The position numbers and the translations under genes are program-made. From the NCBI GenBank assembly GCA_030248215.1, contig JASANG010000939.1, forward strand, positions 124,001 through 188,000: a stretch of DNA of 64,000 bases, written 5' to 3'. Below, one piece after another: positions 33,173 through 46,500 of this stretch. Every line of letters starts with the position of its first letter. The first letter of the stretch is position 1. The DNA is from Enoplolaimus lenunculus (lineage: Eukaryota > Nematoda > Enoplea > Enoplida > Thoracostomopsidae). Under the pieces are notes generated by a model that was given only the letters and a program-made list of their open reading frames with translations, did no database searches and was not told where the DNA came from.

Positions 33173-34929
33173 GCAGGCTTAAGCCCTATTCACACATGCA
33201 AGTTGTTTCAGCGAGATCTCGCAGTTTCAATTTGCACAAGAACACTTGCAGCTGCAAGTATCTGCAAATAAACGTCATATTTATTCTATGAATCTTGCAT
33301 AACATGAACGCATATGAATAATTTGCATTTTGAACACGACTGCACTATATCAAGCGTAAAGCAATAAATTATCAGTTCAGCAATGATGATGAGTTGATTC
33401 GATTTGAAAGGCAATTCATATATATTAATTCCTGGTGTCGAACAAAACTTGCAGCTACATGTTTCAGCTCCAAGAGACGTTCGCGCGTGAAGCAGGTTTT
33501 ACTCGTAATTTCTTGACTTGAAAACGCTTTGAAATGCTAAAAGTTCTGTTTAATGCTTAATCGTTGTAAGGCTAGTTCAGTCATCATTGCCGTCAGCGCT
33601 GGATTAAGGTGGTGGGAGGCCCGAGGCCTATACGAGTAATAGCTCTTTAAAACGATCATTACTTTATACACCAGAGCTGCTCAAAGTGACACATTTTAGT
33701 GAATTAAATTGTACCAGAATTGTGAAACAAAATTTGAGGCCCAGGGACTTTTAGAGATTTGCGCTTAGAGAAGTCAATTATGATTCCACCGAAGTCTAAA
33801 AATTTTCTGAAGTCCAAGAATGGACGGTGTGGGTTTCGTTTTTTTTATATTTTCGACCACTCTATTTTACAAATTTTTTTCAGCAACTATTCTTTTCGAT
33901 TTGGACCATACGTTGTGTGAGCTGACAGCCTACACCGGCATTCGGAGGTTTTGTCCAAGAGCAAAAATGTGCAGATATGAGTCTCCTAGCCCCAAACTGG
34001 TGACAGTGTAGTCCAGCTGTGGTCCGGAAGGCCGGGTTGCAGCGGGTTAAAAGTTGTCTGTCTGCTTAATAACAAGCAGCTTAAAATAGTTCGGTGATGT
34101 CGGATGCGGATTGTAAATGCAAGGGCATTCTAGGTCTGGAAGTGGAGTCCTTGTCCTGAATGCAGCTAATCTGACTTCGCAACTTTCCATCGCACTACCA
34201 CAAGTTTGGGTTTGCCAAGGAAAGGTGGCATAGACTTAGCTGCCTTGTCCCAAACTTGTAGAAACCATAAAATAAGAAAAATCCGAAGAGCATTCTCAAC
34301 GTTTGGGAAAGTATTTTTTACGCTCTTGTATATTGCCGGGTGGAAGAACGGAATCAGTACTCCTCAAAAATCCCGTATGGCAACGCAAGAGTTAGAAAGA
34401 ATAATTGTCCCCAAACAGGTGCAACCCAAATAAAATGTTCATAGCTCTATAACTTCTTTTGGCTCACCAAGAAGGGGTACCAGAAGGGTCGGGGTTCCCA
34501 ATTGGCGGGTTTGGAGGGCGCTTCCACCGGCACTGCATAGTGTCGAATAAATCCAATATCCTTGCATAAATTGAAAAAGTTTGAATCAATTTAAGAAGCG
34601 CTCAGCAACACAGTTTCTGAATGGCCAATCAAAAGGCAGGTGCAAAAAACACAAGCGCCTTGCAACTGTGTTTACGCTTGCGAATTTAAATTTAATAGCA
34701 TCAACTCTTGTGAAGGCGGCTGCTAGTACCTACTTTAAAGCGGTTCTGTGACCGAATTGCATATGCAAGTTGCACGCACAAGTTTTTGTGGCAAAAACTG
34801 GCACGCGCGAGCATGTCTCAATCAAGAATGATAGCCATACCTAAGTTTTACAATAACTTATAGATAATTCTGAATGCATAAACGCAATGCATTACTATCT
34901 ATAACCCCTTCTCACATTGAGTTGCTTAT
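33173..34929. other. Gene-poor stretch with one HAD-like fragment
   Basis: No gene could be built. At 33884-33960, after an acceptor-like tttttttcag, one frame reads ATILFDLDHTLCEL, which matches the DxDxT motif of HAD phosphatases; no partner exons follow. A gcgctggattaagg segment at 33598 resembles a transposon end. Confidence 0.35.
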
Positions 34930-35175
34930 AGGCAACTCAGCGCAGTATATATACGTTAAATAATATATATCGCACTGTGTTTAACAATTGCAACACGTAT
35001 ACATAGTACTAGATCACCACAAGACGTGAGAGCCCCCTCGGGTTCGAGCGTCAAGCTCCTATAGCTGAGTCGTGATGGTATACGCCTCCCACTTCAGTCA
35101 CCGGATTTCGAATCCTAGCATAAAAGTAGGTCTCAGGGGAAATAGAAAATATTCATGTGAGAAAGGATTAACGAT
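34930..35175 (+). mobile_element. tRNA-derived SINE, family 2, copy 2
   Basis: It shares gacgtgagagc, gtcaagctcctatagctgag, a B-box-like atttcgaatcc and a tail with atgtgagaaaggattaac with the 17390-17560 copy, in the same order. Confidence 0.65.
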
Positions 35176-35268
35176 GAACTTTGTCGATCATGTCTTAGTT
35201 GTTAACGCATGTTTTCGTGCTATAAAATTGCTGCCGTCGAGGTTTTATTATTTATATACTGTAGTGAC

Positions 35269-35702
35269 CCAAATAAAAGGACGGTAATAAGAGGGAGGTC
35301 CCCATTTTGAGTCCCAAACAATAGGAGTCCGTATCCCTAATAAGAGTCCGTAAGCGGTTAGAGTCCCTAAACTCTAATTTGAGTCCATAAATTTCAATTA
35401 TACCTAATTGTAGCACATAAATTACTCCAGCACCAAATACCGTTGAATTCGAAACTTTAAACATACTTAAGTTTTGAAAGTACATTCCTAAGTATAACCT
35501 TAAATTATTGCTCAAGCTTTTGATGCAAGGCAAAAAACGTTTAATTCAACGGATAGTTGCAATACCGGGTATATATCAGTAACGAAGTGTGGCGGACGGC
35601 GGGTTGAATATAAATAACAGCCTGTAGTCGAAAAAAATGGGGGTACCCTCTGGAGAGGAGGCCAAATAAATATCAGACCCCATTTTATTCGAGTCACTGT
35701 CG
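35269..35702. mobile_element. TA-flanked MITE family (CTGTAGTGACCC), copy 5
   Basis: It runs from ctgtagtgacccaaataa to ttattcgagtcactgtcg, with TA immediately outside both ends. Its interior matches copies 2 and 3 over its whole length. Confidence 0.82.
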
Positions 35703-35919
35703 TATTGGATCATTTTTACAAAAGTAGGTATAGCAAATTTTTACATTGAAGTAGAATGCATGGTAGACTTATATCATTACAATTATTAATGTTCGACAAA
35801 ATGATAAGTCAAATACTGAATTAGTATTAATAGAACAGAGAAGAAGACAATCTGGTTTTTGGTTTCTAGCATGCATTAATTAAACTCATAGTACGAGAAA
35901 AAGAAATGTAGAAATAGAG

Positions 35920-36356
35920 CTAAGTTTGATTAGCTTTTGCTTTTATGGCAGCGATGCGTATTTCAAGTAGTATAACTATGGTGCCTTGCGCGTTTGGTTT
36001 GAGTAGCCAGCGACATAAGAAGAATTTTTCTACAGGTGTCCTACCTACATTTTGTTGCAGATACCCAACTAAACAAAACGGACACCTGGCTACACCGTAG
36101 TTGACGTTGGTAGATGTTAGGGGGAACCTTATAACCCTGTATCCATTATCAGTGCCGTCTACTTCGTAATGTTTATAAGATTTGGATTTTTTCAAGTGTT
36201 TTTCAATTATATTATTATTTTCAGTAGGATTCCGCTCTAAATTTGTATAAAATTGGTCTTGCGTCATTTGGTTTATTTCAAAAACCTGAGCTAAAATCTT
36301 AAAATTGCTATGTCGTATTTCAGCTATAGCGTTTGAAACGTCGGGTAGCTGTACTC
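35920..36356 (-). CDS. Orphan ORF (~145 codons), possible terminal exon
   Basis: On the minus strand an acceptor-like acaacaag is followed by an open frame to TAG at 35920. It includes LPDVSNAIAEIRHSN, then a lysine-rich stretch (HLKKSKSYKHY) and a Cys-containing part (ARCPFCLVGYLQQN, FFLCRW). The CPFC and a later Cys could bind metal, but I recognise no family. It lies between a MITE and gene-poor DNA and could be an isolated gene piece or transposon-derived. Confidence 0.35.
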
Positions 36357-36399
36357 CTTGTTGTTTTTAAACGAAATTAAATTAAATATTCAATTTCTT

Positions 36400-37670
36400 C
36401 TTGCTGTTTCATATGTAGATCTGAGTACGTCTTCGTACACCATAGGTACGGAAACCAGCGTATTTATCAAGTCACTGGTCGTTTAGCATTTGTAATTAAG
36501 CTGGTATTGGCTTGCTATATTTTCTTATATTAGACAACATCCACCTTGCTATTCTACCATTTTAAAACATTCATATAGACATGGATACAGCTGTCTACAG
36601 TGTACATTTGTAGCGTTACAGCTATAAAAGTAAGACCCTCGCAAAAGCTGTATGTTTGTCTGCGCCCATGCACTCCAATGATTACGAGATGCTAAGATTT
36701 TTAGCTCCCAGCAGCGTTATGAGCATTCTTGCGATGATAATAGCATCATTACGCCAACATAGCCTTTGCGGAAGTTTACGGAACGTTTAAATAGAAGTAA
36801 TTTAACTTTAACTCGAAAGTTATTACATATCGCTACTCAGCGTCCAGGCTCGGAGCCAGGATTTGAAGTTGGGAAGGTTAGGTAACCAAGCCAACGGCAA
36901 GCTTGAAACAGTAATTGCACAAACGCATTCCAATAAAATGTTTATGTTTTGTATGGGTTTGAATTGCAGATTCGATCGTTAGATTAACCAGCTCTGCCCT
37001 AATCGTCCGTGTAAAACTAAGAAAAAAGCTCGCCAGCGAAGCGAGTCAGAAGATTGTTGTTCTTTTAGCATTTAAATTCTTTTGCAATAGCAGCAAAATG
37101 TTTCTGGGTTCTTGTATTAGGGGTCCAGACCCTAAAGCCCCTGGCTACTTACCTGTCAACATCCAGATTCAACCGAATAATGTTGGAAAAGATTGAAAAT
37201 GTAGATTGCGCATGGTAATATTGTGACAGCTAAATTTTTCTTAAACAGCAAACGACAATTGTGTACTTTTTACCTTCAAGTTTAAGCCTAAGCCAAATAC
37301 TAAATCTGATCTTAAGCCTATATTACGCAGAATCTTAAAATTTCAAAAACTGTCGGGGGAGCAAAAATTTTCCTGGGTCCCTTTCAAAATCCAACCATTT
37401 TTGGGCAAACGCCGGCTGTTGGAGGATAACCGAAAAGACTCAAGCTTTCACTGCTTATGTTTTGCTCGCAACTATTCTGTGATCGTAAGTCTGCAAATAG
37501 CATATTGGTAATTTGCAGACAAATTTAAACTCGATTCGATAGCGTAAAAACAAATTTTTTGGGGTTCAAAATAGACTGCCATTCTAAACCTAAACAACGT
37601 CATGATTTTTGTATGTGTTTCGTCTACGAACGCAAATAGATTCTAAACAATCATTTGTACGGAGGGAGAG
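36400..37670. other. Gene-poor stretch, nothing coding recognised
   Basis: Contains gctcggagccaggatttg at 36848 and a distant agcccctggctac at 37136, possible eroded transposon ends, and degenerate aagcctaa units at 37280-37325. No exon was supported. Confidence 0.35.
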
Positions 37671-37674
37671 AGTT

Positions 37675-37905
37675 CCCTATACTCCCTGCGCGCTGCCAAA
37701 GGCCGTCGCGCGGCACGGTAAAAGGTTTGCTGTACGCCGCTGCGTGCCGGAGCGCGGCGCTATAAATCTTGTTGAAAATTATCCCAGTTGCGCTATATTG
37801 TGCTAAGGCGGACCCCGGCACGCGCTGCCGCACGACGGCGAGCGGTAATTTTGGGTAAAACGGTTTGCAGCGCTCCGGTGGCGTACGGCGAGTATAGCGC
37901 AACCC
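37675..37905. repeat. GC-rich island with inverted segments
   Basis: A block much richer in G and C than its surroundings. It carries cgcgctgcc, cggcacg and gcgccgc-type words in both orientations, and outer segments tatactccctgcgcgc and gcgagtatagcgcaa that are roughly inverted. Probably a foldback element; CpG words are frequent, unlike the neighbourhood. Confidence 0.45.
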
Positions 37906-38120
37906 TTACTGTTTGCTTTTTTCACAACCATATTTGAAGACTCATGAGCGTATATTAAAGCCAACATTTTCCAAAAAATTTAAAACTCGATCTAATAAAC
38001 CAAAGAAGAAATTTTATTTATAACGCGCTTGGTGTTCAAAGTATTCGGCTATCGTAATTACTAAAACCAAGAGTCGATAATGGCTTTTTTACAAGTGTGC
38101 AACTGGAACAGGAAATTGTT

Positions 38121-38312
38121 GTACCCGGCACGCGTTGCGTTTTTGCCCTACCCCCCTTTATTTAGAGGGGGGTACAACCGGTGCGAAGCATGACACTCTA
38201 TGTATGCGGTGTCAAAAGTGTTCCGCTTGTAGTTTAATTTAGGGGTATTCATGTGAAGCGACCCAGCCTCTAAACAAGGCGAGTCGTCCAAAAACGCAAC
38301 GCCCGGTGGTAC
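38121..38312. mobile_element. 192-bp foldback MITE, copy 1
   Basis: The left end gtacccggcacgcgttgcgt and the right end acgcaacgcccggtggtac are imperfect inverted repeats. A second copy with the same ends lies at 42331-42530 in intron 1 of the giant gene. Confidence 0.65.
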
Positions 38313-38902
38313 ATTTTATACCATGCGGGACCCCAAGAGTTTACACACTCTTGTCATGATCTACTCTTGCTAAAACTATTTAAGGGTGTTATTATACTCA
38401 GAATATGTTTATATTTCGTCTGCGAACGAAAATAGATTCTTCTATAAAAGTCTCATTTGTACAGAGGAGCATTTTACTGTCTATTTTTTATTTCCTCACA
38501 GCCAAATATACTGTTATTATATTGTAGATGTGTGTAGCTTTTCTGCATCAATGGCCTAAAGCATACACTTGTACAGCAGTACAGTTTGTTGTTGTGCCAC
38601 ACACGTCTACAACCCGTAGATACCACTTGTGCTTTGGGTTTTAGGGGGTCTCGCTATCGACCACGTTGCGTTTTGAACCGAAGGTTAGCTGGAGTATAGC
38701 GTTTGTTTTGTCCCATGAGTACAATATCTACCTTGATTACGTGACCAAACGACTCGTCTAAGACTGTGCAAAGCGTACGCATATTTAAGTTAAATGTATG
38801 GTAGATAATAATTTTTATTTGCATTTAAACTCAAAGTTTACATTGAATTTTTATTTAGAATAATCATACCTTCATTGGCCATCGAAAACTTTAATTCGTA
38901 TG

Positions 38903-39660
38903 CAGGGATGGGCGATCTCGGTCTTGGATTCGTTATCGGTCGCGGCAAGTCTCGGGATTTGGCTGGTCGCGGTCTCGATCTCGCTTTTGTAGAGTCTCGA
39001 CGGTTTAAAAATCGAGGCCAAAAGGTGAAAAAGCAATAAACAATTGCTATTAGTTGAGCTAATTTGAGTTGATGAAAGGACACTGCAATGTTTTGCTCGT
39101 ATTTTGGACTAAATGTATATTAGTGAACCACTAAAAATTGGGTTCCTATTTACTTCCGACTTTTTTAATAAAGTCTCAAGTTCTGTCAAAGTGATTATTT
39201 TACTACATTATGATATGGATGGTTCAGGCTTAGGTTTACGCTTCAGCTTAAGCGTGGGGTTTGGAAGTAAACAAAATTACACAGCACAAACAAACTGAAT
39301 GTGGTTTTTGCAGAGTTAATCACCAAGTAATGCTTTTATTAATATTAGCACTGATGGTGCATATAATTCGCTTAAGTTCATTTTAACATGTGCGCAACGT
39401 CTTCTATAATTGGAGCTGGAAATAGTTTGTGAAAGTTTTCAATCGCTGCGTTTGTGCCACCCTTTCTATGTGATAAAGTAAAAAATAAAATTTAGGAGAG
39501 ATTTATTAGTTTAACTGTATGAATTTAACGTCAATTCTGTGCAGATAAAAATGTTCAAAACTTGTTAGAAAACTCTTCATTTTCGGCGATGGTTAAAAAT
39601 TGACCGATACCGAAACCAAAAGCCTCGGTCTCGGTAGGTTGGGTCTCGGTCTCGACAATT
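38903..39660. repeat. GGTCTCGG-rich family, two segments
   Basis: Segment 38903-39020 starts cagggatgggcgatctcgg, a typical hAT-type left end. Segment 39598-39660 carries ccgataccgaaacc and tctcggtctcgac. They may be the two sides of one element interrupted by unrelated sequence. No right terminus with ccatccctg was found. Confidence 0.45.
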
Positions 39661-39664
39661 TCTT

Positions 39665-40595
39665 TCCTTAGGCTTTGGCTTACACTTAGGCTTAAGATTA
39701 GGAATACGCTTAATCTACTGTTACGCCTCTAAAAGTAACATTGGCCCGTTTTCTCAAAACTTCTGGCTTTACACCATTTGATTCGTTCGCGATGACTCAT
39801 TCGATGGAGGCCCTGGCGCGCCTGTCTTGTTATTTCGGCAACAATGTTGCTCCTAAAATTGTTTTGCCCCGAAAACTTGCGGCTCATTGCCGAACGCTGT
39901 GGGGGGAGGGTCGGTGATGCGGGGAGGGCGAACGCATGCGCCCTCTTCCGCCCGAAATAAGTTCTGCTCAGAAACGTAACTGATTTTTTGGGATTATTGC
40001 GAATTTATATAAATGTACAGTGTATGTTGATAATAGATGTGGAATTTTCGGTTATGGCGCTATTTACATGACACCTACGCTAAAAACTAACTCTTCGTAT
40101 TGATACTTAACCGAAAAAAATGTGTTTGGCTTCTGGCTCGCTTTGCTCCCGATGAAAAAATACTCACTCTACCATATCGACGTGCTCTTTGAAATCGAGG
40201 CGTGGCTTGTGTGTCCTAGTCTGCATTTATATTATGTACCACCCCACAACTGTTCATGACATTCTGGAACGTCGGATACTTTTCAGGAATGTATGCTATT
40301 CCAATATTGCTATATATATTTAATATCAAAATAAACCAAAAAATATTTAATATTGTTTAAATTCTAGTCACAACAGTTTGTGAACAGTTATTTTGTTCGA
40401 CCGTTGCAGTGGAACAGTTTCCTCAAATTACGCTTACCGTTTGATAACCAAAATCACATTGTTCAACTCAAAACATTGCGTTTTGAATCAACCTCATACT
40501 GCGAAAGCCGTCATCAATTGAAATACCATTAATCAATGCGTACTTAACGCTGATTTTAAATTTAAAAATAAGCCTAAAATTTAATTATTCAACAG
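39665..40595. other. Upstream region of the giant gene
   Basis: Contains a TTAGGC-like island (39670-39705), a locally GC-rich block (39810-39960) with several ggggagg and gcgccc words, and then AT-rich DNA up to an acceptor (attcaacag) at 40595. Any promoter is not recognisable by eye. Confidence 0.35.
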
Positions 40596-40598
40596 AAC

Positions 40599-43500
40599 AT
40601 GTTCAGTTATACTAAACAATGGTTGAGCAATATTACCGGTACAGAAACATCGGAAACTGACGCAGACAATGCCGCCACAATGAAAAAGACAGATCAAGCT
40701 GTTGGCGCAACAAATGACACACTTGCAACTACTGCAGATGCTGATTTCGGAAACGTGTTAGAAACTCGAGTCAGTCAAGCAGAGGTTGAAGTGCCGGAAC
40801 CTGCTGTAAGTTTAGGTTTTGGAGCAGCGGAAGAATCAATGTCATTTTTTGCGTCGAGTTTAGCAGCCACAGGTTCGTATCCTCAAATCGACGAACCAAT
40901 GGATGATAATGGCACTTCGCTTCCAACAACAACGTCAACCACAACTGCATCTGGAGTGATTGGAAGCGATTTAAGTGCAATCAGTGATCGTATTGCAAGC
41001 AAAATGAGACCTGCAGCTCAAAAGCTGAGAAGCTCGTTCAGTACCGACTACGGCATTCAACAGATGTTAGAAGACCGTTACGAAACCCTTGTTGGCCGAA
41101 GCGTTGATCAACAACAGCAACAACTGCAACAAAAAATTCATGTCAGACAGAAACAACGACAACCCGAACAACCACTGCACCAGTCAGAACGTTGGCTACA
41201 ACAATTCAGAGCATCAACAAAATCAGTCGGAGCGCAACCGCGATATTTGGCCGGAACGGGATTTGTTTTGGTCGAGGGTCGGCGCAGTAGTTCAAGCTTG
41301 AAGCGAAGACGACAGTCTGCAAGACGTAAATCGGGTACTGGAACGAGTAAAAGTGAAAATAGACGAGATAAAAATGCTTCAGGGAGCGCACATGAATATC
41401 AGGCGCTGTCTTCAGCTTCAAGCACAAGCAGTAGTAGTACGCTTCGAATGGAAGGAGAGGTTACTCCAAAAGTGGAAGAATTGCCTTCTGTGATAAAGCC
41501 TAGACCGGCACCTTCAACATCAGGAAGCAAAACCACTCTTCGCAAAAGAACGAGTATATCATCTGCATCTGCTGGTGGATCTAGAACACAAAAACGGCGT
41601 TTGAAAGGTAAATTGTTAGCGCGCCCAGTTCCTATCAAGGATAACTAGGTGTTCAGGACAAATAAAATTAAAGTCTGTTCGAATTCACAGTACCACGCTA
41701 AATCAATGCAAAATAGTTTTATCCTACATTGATTAAACATAATTCATATCCAAAGCTGTTTGTCAATGTTATATACAAAAGAATGATGGTGCATATGCTG
41801 TTTTTTGCAATAGAAGCAAACCAAATGTTGTCATGCACAGTGGAACATTCCATCGCATAGCGTTGAAAAACGTCATAATATTTTTCATATATGTACTGAT
41901 ATTTTGCGTACAAACTTGATGAAAAGCGAAGCGAACATGAAGAGAAATGCAATTTTAGTAATTTGTAAAGTAAAGCGGAACCTTATTATTGTTCATAAAA
42001 TTTTCCATTCTATATTATGCAAAGTTTTCTGACTAACAATCGCGCTATTCTTATCGTCTGGCTGCGTTCGATCCGGTGCCATCCGTCACCATACAGTGTC
42101 GTCTGAGAACGGGAGTAATTCGCGCACGATACTGTACCGCAACGCACGGTGACACAGGACGCCGGATGGTGACGGACGGCGTTCGATGTCATCAAAAGTA
42201 TAGCGCCACTCTTAAAATGGAAGGAATCGGCCCCCTGCCTCCCTCTTGCGGCTGCACCACTGTAATCAGCAGTTCCAAGAGTGGATATCACTATAGTATG
42301 CAACTGGGTACATTCTTTATAGAAAATAATGTACAAAGCGCGCGTTGCATTTTTAACTCGACCCATCTCATTTATGGAAGTGGTACGTTGTACCAACATT
42401 TCCAAATTTATCTACAGTAGCTCGACTATATTCGTGACGCCTACATTTATTTACTGTTTGGTTTAAGTTGTAATTACGACCCACCACCGGAAATAAGTGT
42501 GTCGGGCAAAAACGCAACGCGCGCTGGTGCATTTGATACTATGCTGAACGCGGCTAGTTTTATACTCTTTTCTACGAGTGATCGATCATCCACTGAATAA
42601 AATTTTTCCAGGCAACAAACGTCGCGAATCTATCGAAGCTGTTTCGCGTTGGCTGAACCAGTCAGAACAGCACAGCAGTGCACAACGACAGAGCTTGGAA
42701 AATGAACCAGACACGTACAATTATCATCACCGATATTCCTTACGCGGAGAACAAAAACGAACGGCACGCCCAAGAAAACCGTTTGAACCTCTTGGCCAAC
42801 GGGTACACTCTGCTAGTGGTTTAGATCGCCCTAGCTCTGTCGCATTATTAGCGGTAAAAACAAGCTATGGTGCCGTAGGTGACGCCTCAACTAACCCAGG
42901 AGCATCCGCCGCAGATGTGTCGGGTCAAAAGCGAGCACCACGCCTTGATACACTTCGAAAAATGAGTCAAACTCTCGTTGACGAGCTCAAAACTACACAG
43001 CTGCATCAAAATTGGTCTGCGAATGTGTCATGCTTACCTGAAATAATAGCTCAGCGAGCGGCGGCTGCTGGTGCACGGTTGTTTTCGTCAACATCAATTG
43101 GATCGATTGACGATCGCGACTATGAATCGTTGAGTGTCGTTCGAGAGGCGTTCAATGAAGATGGCACAAGCGATGCACAACGTGCTCGGGCGCAAGAAAC
43201 CCGTTCGTTGGATAGTCGTTGGCAAACAATGGATGAAATCACCGGTGAAGTAAGTTTTTTGTTTGTTTTGTTTTGAACAGCGTAGCCAGAACTGGACTGG
43301 CAGTAAAAATCGACACTGACATTCCGATATAAATCAACCCACTACTAGCTGTGTACAAAAATAATTACATAAAACTAAAAGCTTTATCGTTTTGTTCAGT
43401 GGCACAAATTGCAACCGGCACGCCGGACATTTGCCCGATAGGAGCCCGATGTGTGCAGCATTGCCTTTATTACATATATTTATGAAAGAGATTACCATAC

Positions 43501-46500
43501 ACAAATGTTTTTTACGATCGACCGTAGCGAACGAGTAAGTTTTTGGACCTTAAAAGGTTATTGTACACCGCCGTCTTTAAAGTTGCAATCAAGAATTAAA
43601 AACTGCTGCATTCATTGCCGTGCATAATTTAAAAAACATAATTAACGTAACAAACCTTAAATTTTCGGTTTCCCCGGGCTCAAGCCATGAATGAACAGCA
43701 CTGCAACATCTTAGGTAAATTTCCCAGTTTAAGTGTACTTTTGCAAGCTGAAAACTGTAATATTACTTTCAACGATGATGTAGATCCACCGGAGTTGGAA
43801 GCGGGGCGGGATGGGGCGGAGCACAAGAGCTGGCGGGCAGAAAATGGCGCAAGCGGGGCATGGCGGGGCGGAAAAAGAAATCGCAAAAACGAAGCGGGTT
43901 GACCGCTAACAAAAAACACCGATCCTGGGCAGTTAAAATATTTGTTTGAGTTGTATCTATATTTAACAATGTATTAAACGACATATATATTAAATAAGGC
44001 TTTTTGCCGTTTCTTGTGTAATAAAAAATTCCACTCAAAAACAATTTTCGCATGCACAAGTGTTTGTATGTTGATTCCAGTCAGAGATACCAGCAATCCA
44101 TGCATGTAATCAGTCGGAACGGGATTTGTCTTCGTTCAGTATCACCCTGTCAGGAAGGCGGTCTCGAATGAATCCAGATAGATTGGAAGTAATTGAAATA
44201 TTGAATGGTGGTTATTGATCAAATATTATTAATAAATTAATTATGATTCTTTGCACCCAAAAATTCGTCCGTACTGAAATTAGATTGCTGCTTGTAACTC
44301 TAACAATTAGTGAAATAATGTAAAAAAACCATAATTTAGGCTTAACCAATTCAAATTAGCCTGTAGCTAATAAACGGCTTAAAATTTTAAAACCCCAATG
44401 TATGGTTAACATCCTATGGTAATTGGCTGGAAAACAAAAAGTTTATTAAAATAGGTTCAGCAGTTCCTGAGATTCCTGTCGGACTGACAGACAGTCATAT
44501 GGACAGACGGGCAGACGGACGGACGGACGGACATTCATCCTTTGACTCCCGAGTACCAAACATAAAACGCTCCGTGAAACTCCCAGTTTCTCTCGGAGTT
44601 CCGCTTCGCTCAGTGTATATAATATATACATCTATTATACTCTAAAATTATAAAATAACTTAATTATATAGAAACGGGGCAAAAAAATTTTGAAATAAGG
44701 CAGGAAGTTCGGAAGATGGGCCGTGGAGCAACGCGGGGCAAAAAAGTGAGTGGCTGTCTTACGGGGCAAGGTGGAGCAGCATTCGATGTGGGGCAGAGCG
44801 GCTGTTTTGCCCGCCCCGCTTCCAACTTTTCGTAGATCTATGGAAATCATTCGGAATAAATTTAACTAAAATATTATGCATTACATTTGATTAAAAACCA
44901 GGTCATAAGTGTACTGGCGCAGGAAAGCAACGTTATTTTATTATTTTCTTTTTTCGATTATACATTTAAAATCATAACTTATTATATTTGATTCATTATT
45001 TTATTAAACAAATATTTGATCTACGCAGCAATGAATGTATTTTTTGTTTCTTTAGAACATTTCAAAACGAAAAAAGCACGGCAAGCGTAGTCATCGTATG
45101 CCTGTCAAAATCGGCAGACGTGGTGGAACTGATGCTGTATTACCCGATCAAATAGCTGAATCTTGTATTGAACAGCAAAAACAGCAGAAACCCAAATCAG
45201 CAACCAAAACTGAATTAAACAGCAATGATGGATTTAGCTTGCATGCAACGAAACCTGAAAAATTGAGCAAACCTGGCAAACCTCGCGATGCTATTCCCGA
45301 GCGTTCTGGGATCACCAGCTCAAGTCCAGGTCTGTCGGATAACGAAGATAACAATAGCGACTATAGCGGTGATGGTAGTAGCAACAGCAGCAGTAGCAGC
45401 AGCAGCAGCGCTAAATCGTTCACGTCAGTCCCGTCAAACGATTTAAAAGAGTTGACATTTTTGTCGAAATATGAACGAGCTCGTTTGGATCGAATTGATC
45501 GTAGAGCTGAACTCGTTTTAGACAGTGAATTTGGCCGGAGCTGGGATCAAGAACCACCCGTAATTGCGCATCGCTTCTCGCACACGTTCACCGCGACACA
45601 TTTATTTCAACGGCCACGACTGTTACAACCGTTACAAGTAGCAGGTAGCGCTAAGCTGCGAGAAGTTGCCGGTGACAGTAGTACAATAGCTCCAGGAAAT
45701 GGTCCAGCAACAAAATTAACCATACGCGACGCAACCAGTCCAAGCCAGATTGTCGACGAACTGAGCGTTGAACATTTTATGGCAGTCGGGATTTCGTCCG
45801 AAATAAGCGTTCCGTATTCACCGTCTCCAAAACGACTCAAACGTATGCCGTGGATTGACCAGTCAATAACGAGTTCGTTCGATGACAACGCGTCAATTTT
45901 AACAATTGAAATTGAACGTCGTCGACGCCGTGATGAATTTCGACAAGGTGAACCAGCCAGCCACAGCGGCAACAGCAGTAGCAGTCCTGAAACACCAGTG
46001 CTGACAGCATTTGGAATTGCAGCAACGTTTAGTCGTGATGAACGAAAATCTCGACGAAGGATGTTGTTGCCTAAAGGAATTAGTATCGCAAGCGAATATT
46101 CTACGGCGGAAATTGAGCCAACAGCCGACAAAGCCGGTGGAAGTCCAGCACAAACACAAGGGGGCGTGAATCGGTCAAAGCGACAAGCGTCATTACGTGG
46201 ACAGCGTCAGTTGGCAAAAGCGTTGTCAAAGTATAGTATTCAGTCTTGGGAGCGACACAGTCCTGACAACGTAGAATTTGGTCCTCAGTATCGAGATGTG
46301 GGCACTTCGGTACAATCGTTGTTCATTGTTCCATGGGCTGCTGAACTTGCGAGCATGCGTGAAACTCGTTTCGAACATTCGGTGTCAACCGATGCAACAG
46401 GAACTCATCCGGTGTTGGATCAAAAGTTGAACAAAATGGAACTGTCAAAATCAAAGCGCAATGAGGGTGAACACATTCATCTTGGTGAACGGCGAGCAAT

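Noticed and set aside
42578-43276. ATG at 42578 as start of a 232-codon gene
   Set aside because: The ATG lies before the acceptor at 42611. The exon from 42612 joins in phase to the 40599-41607 exon, so it is internal.
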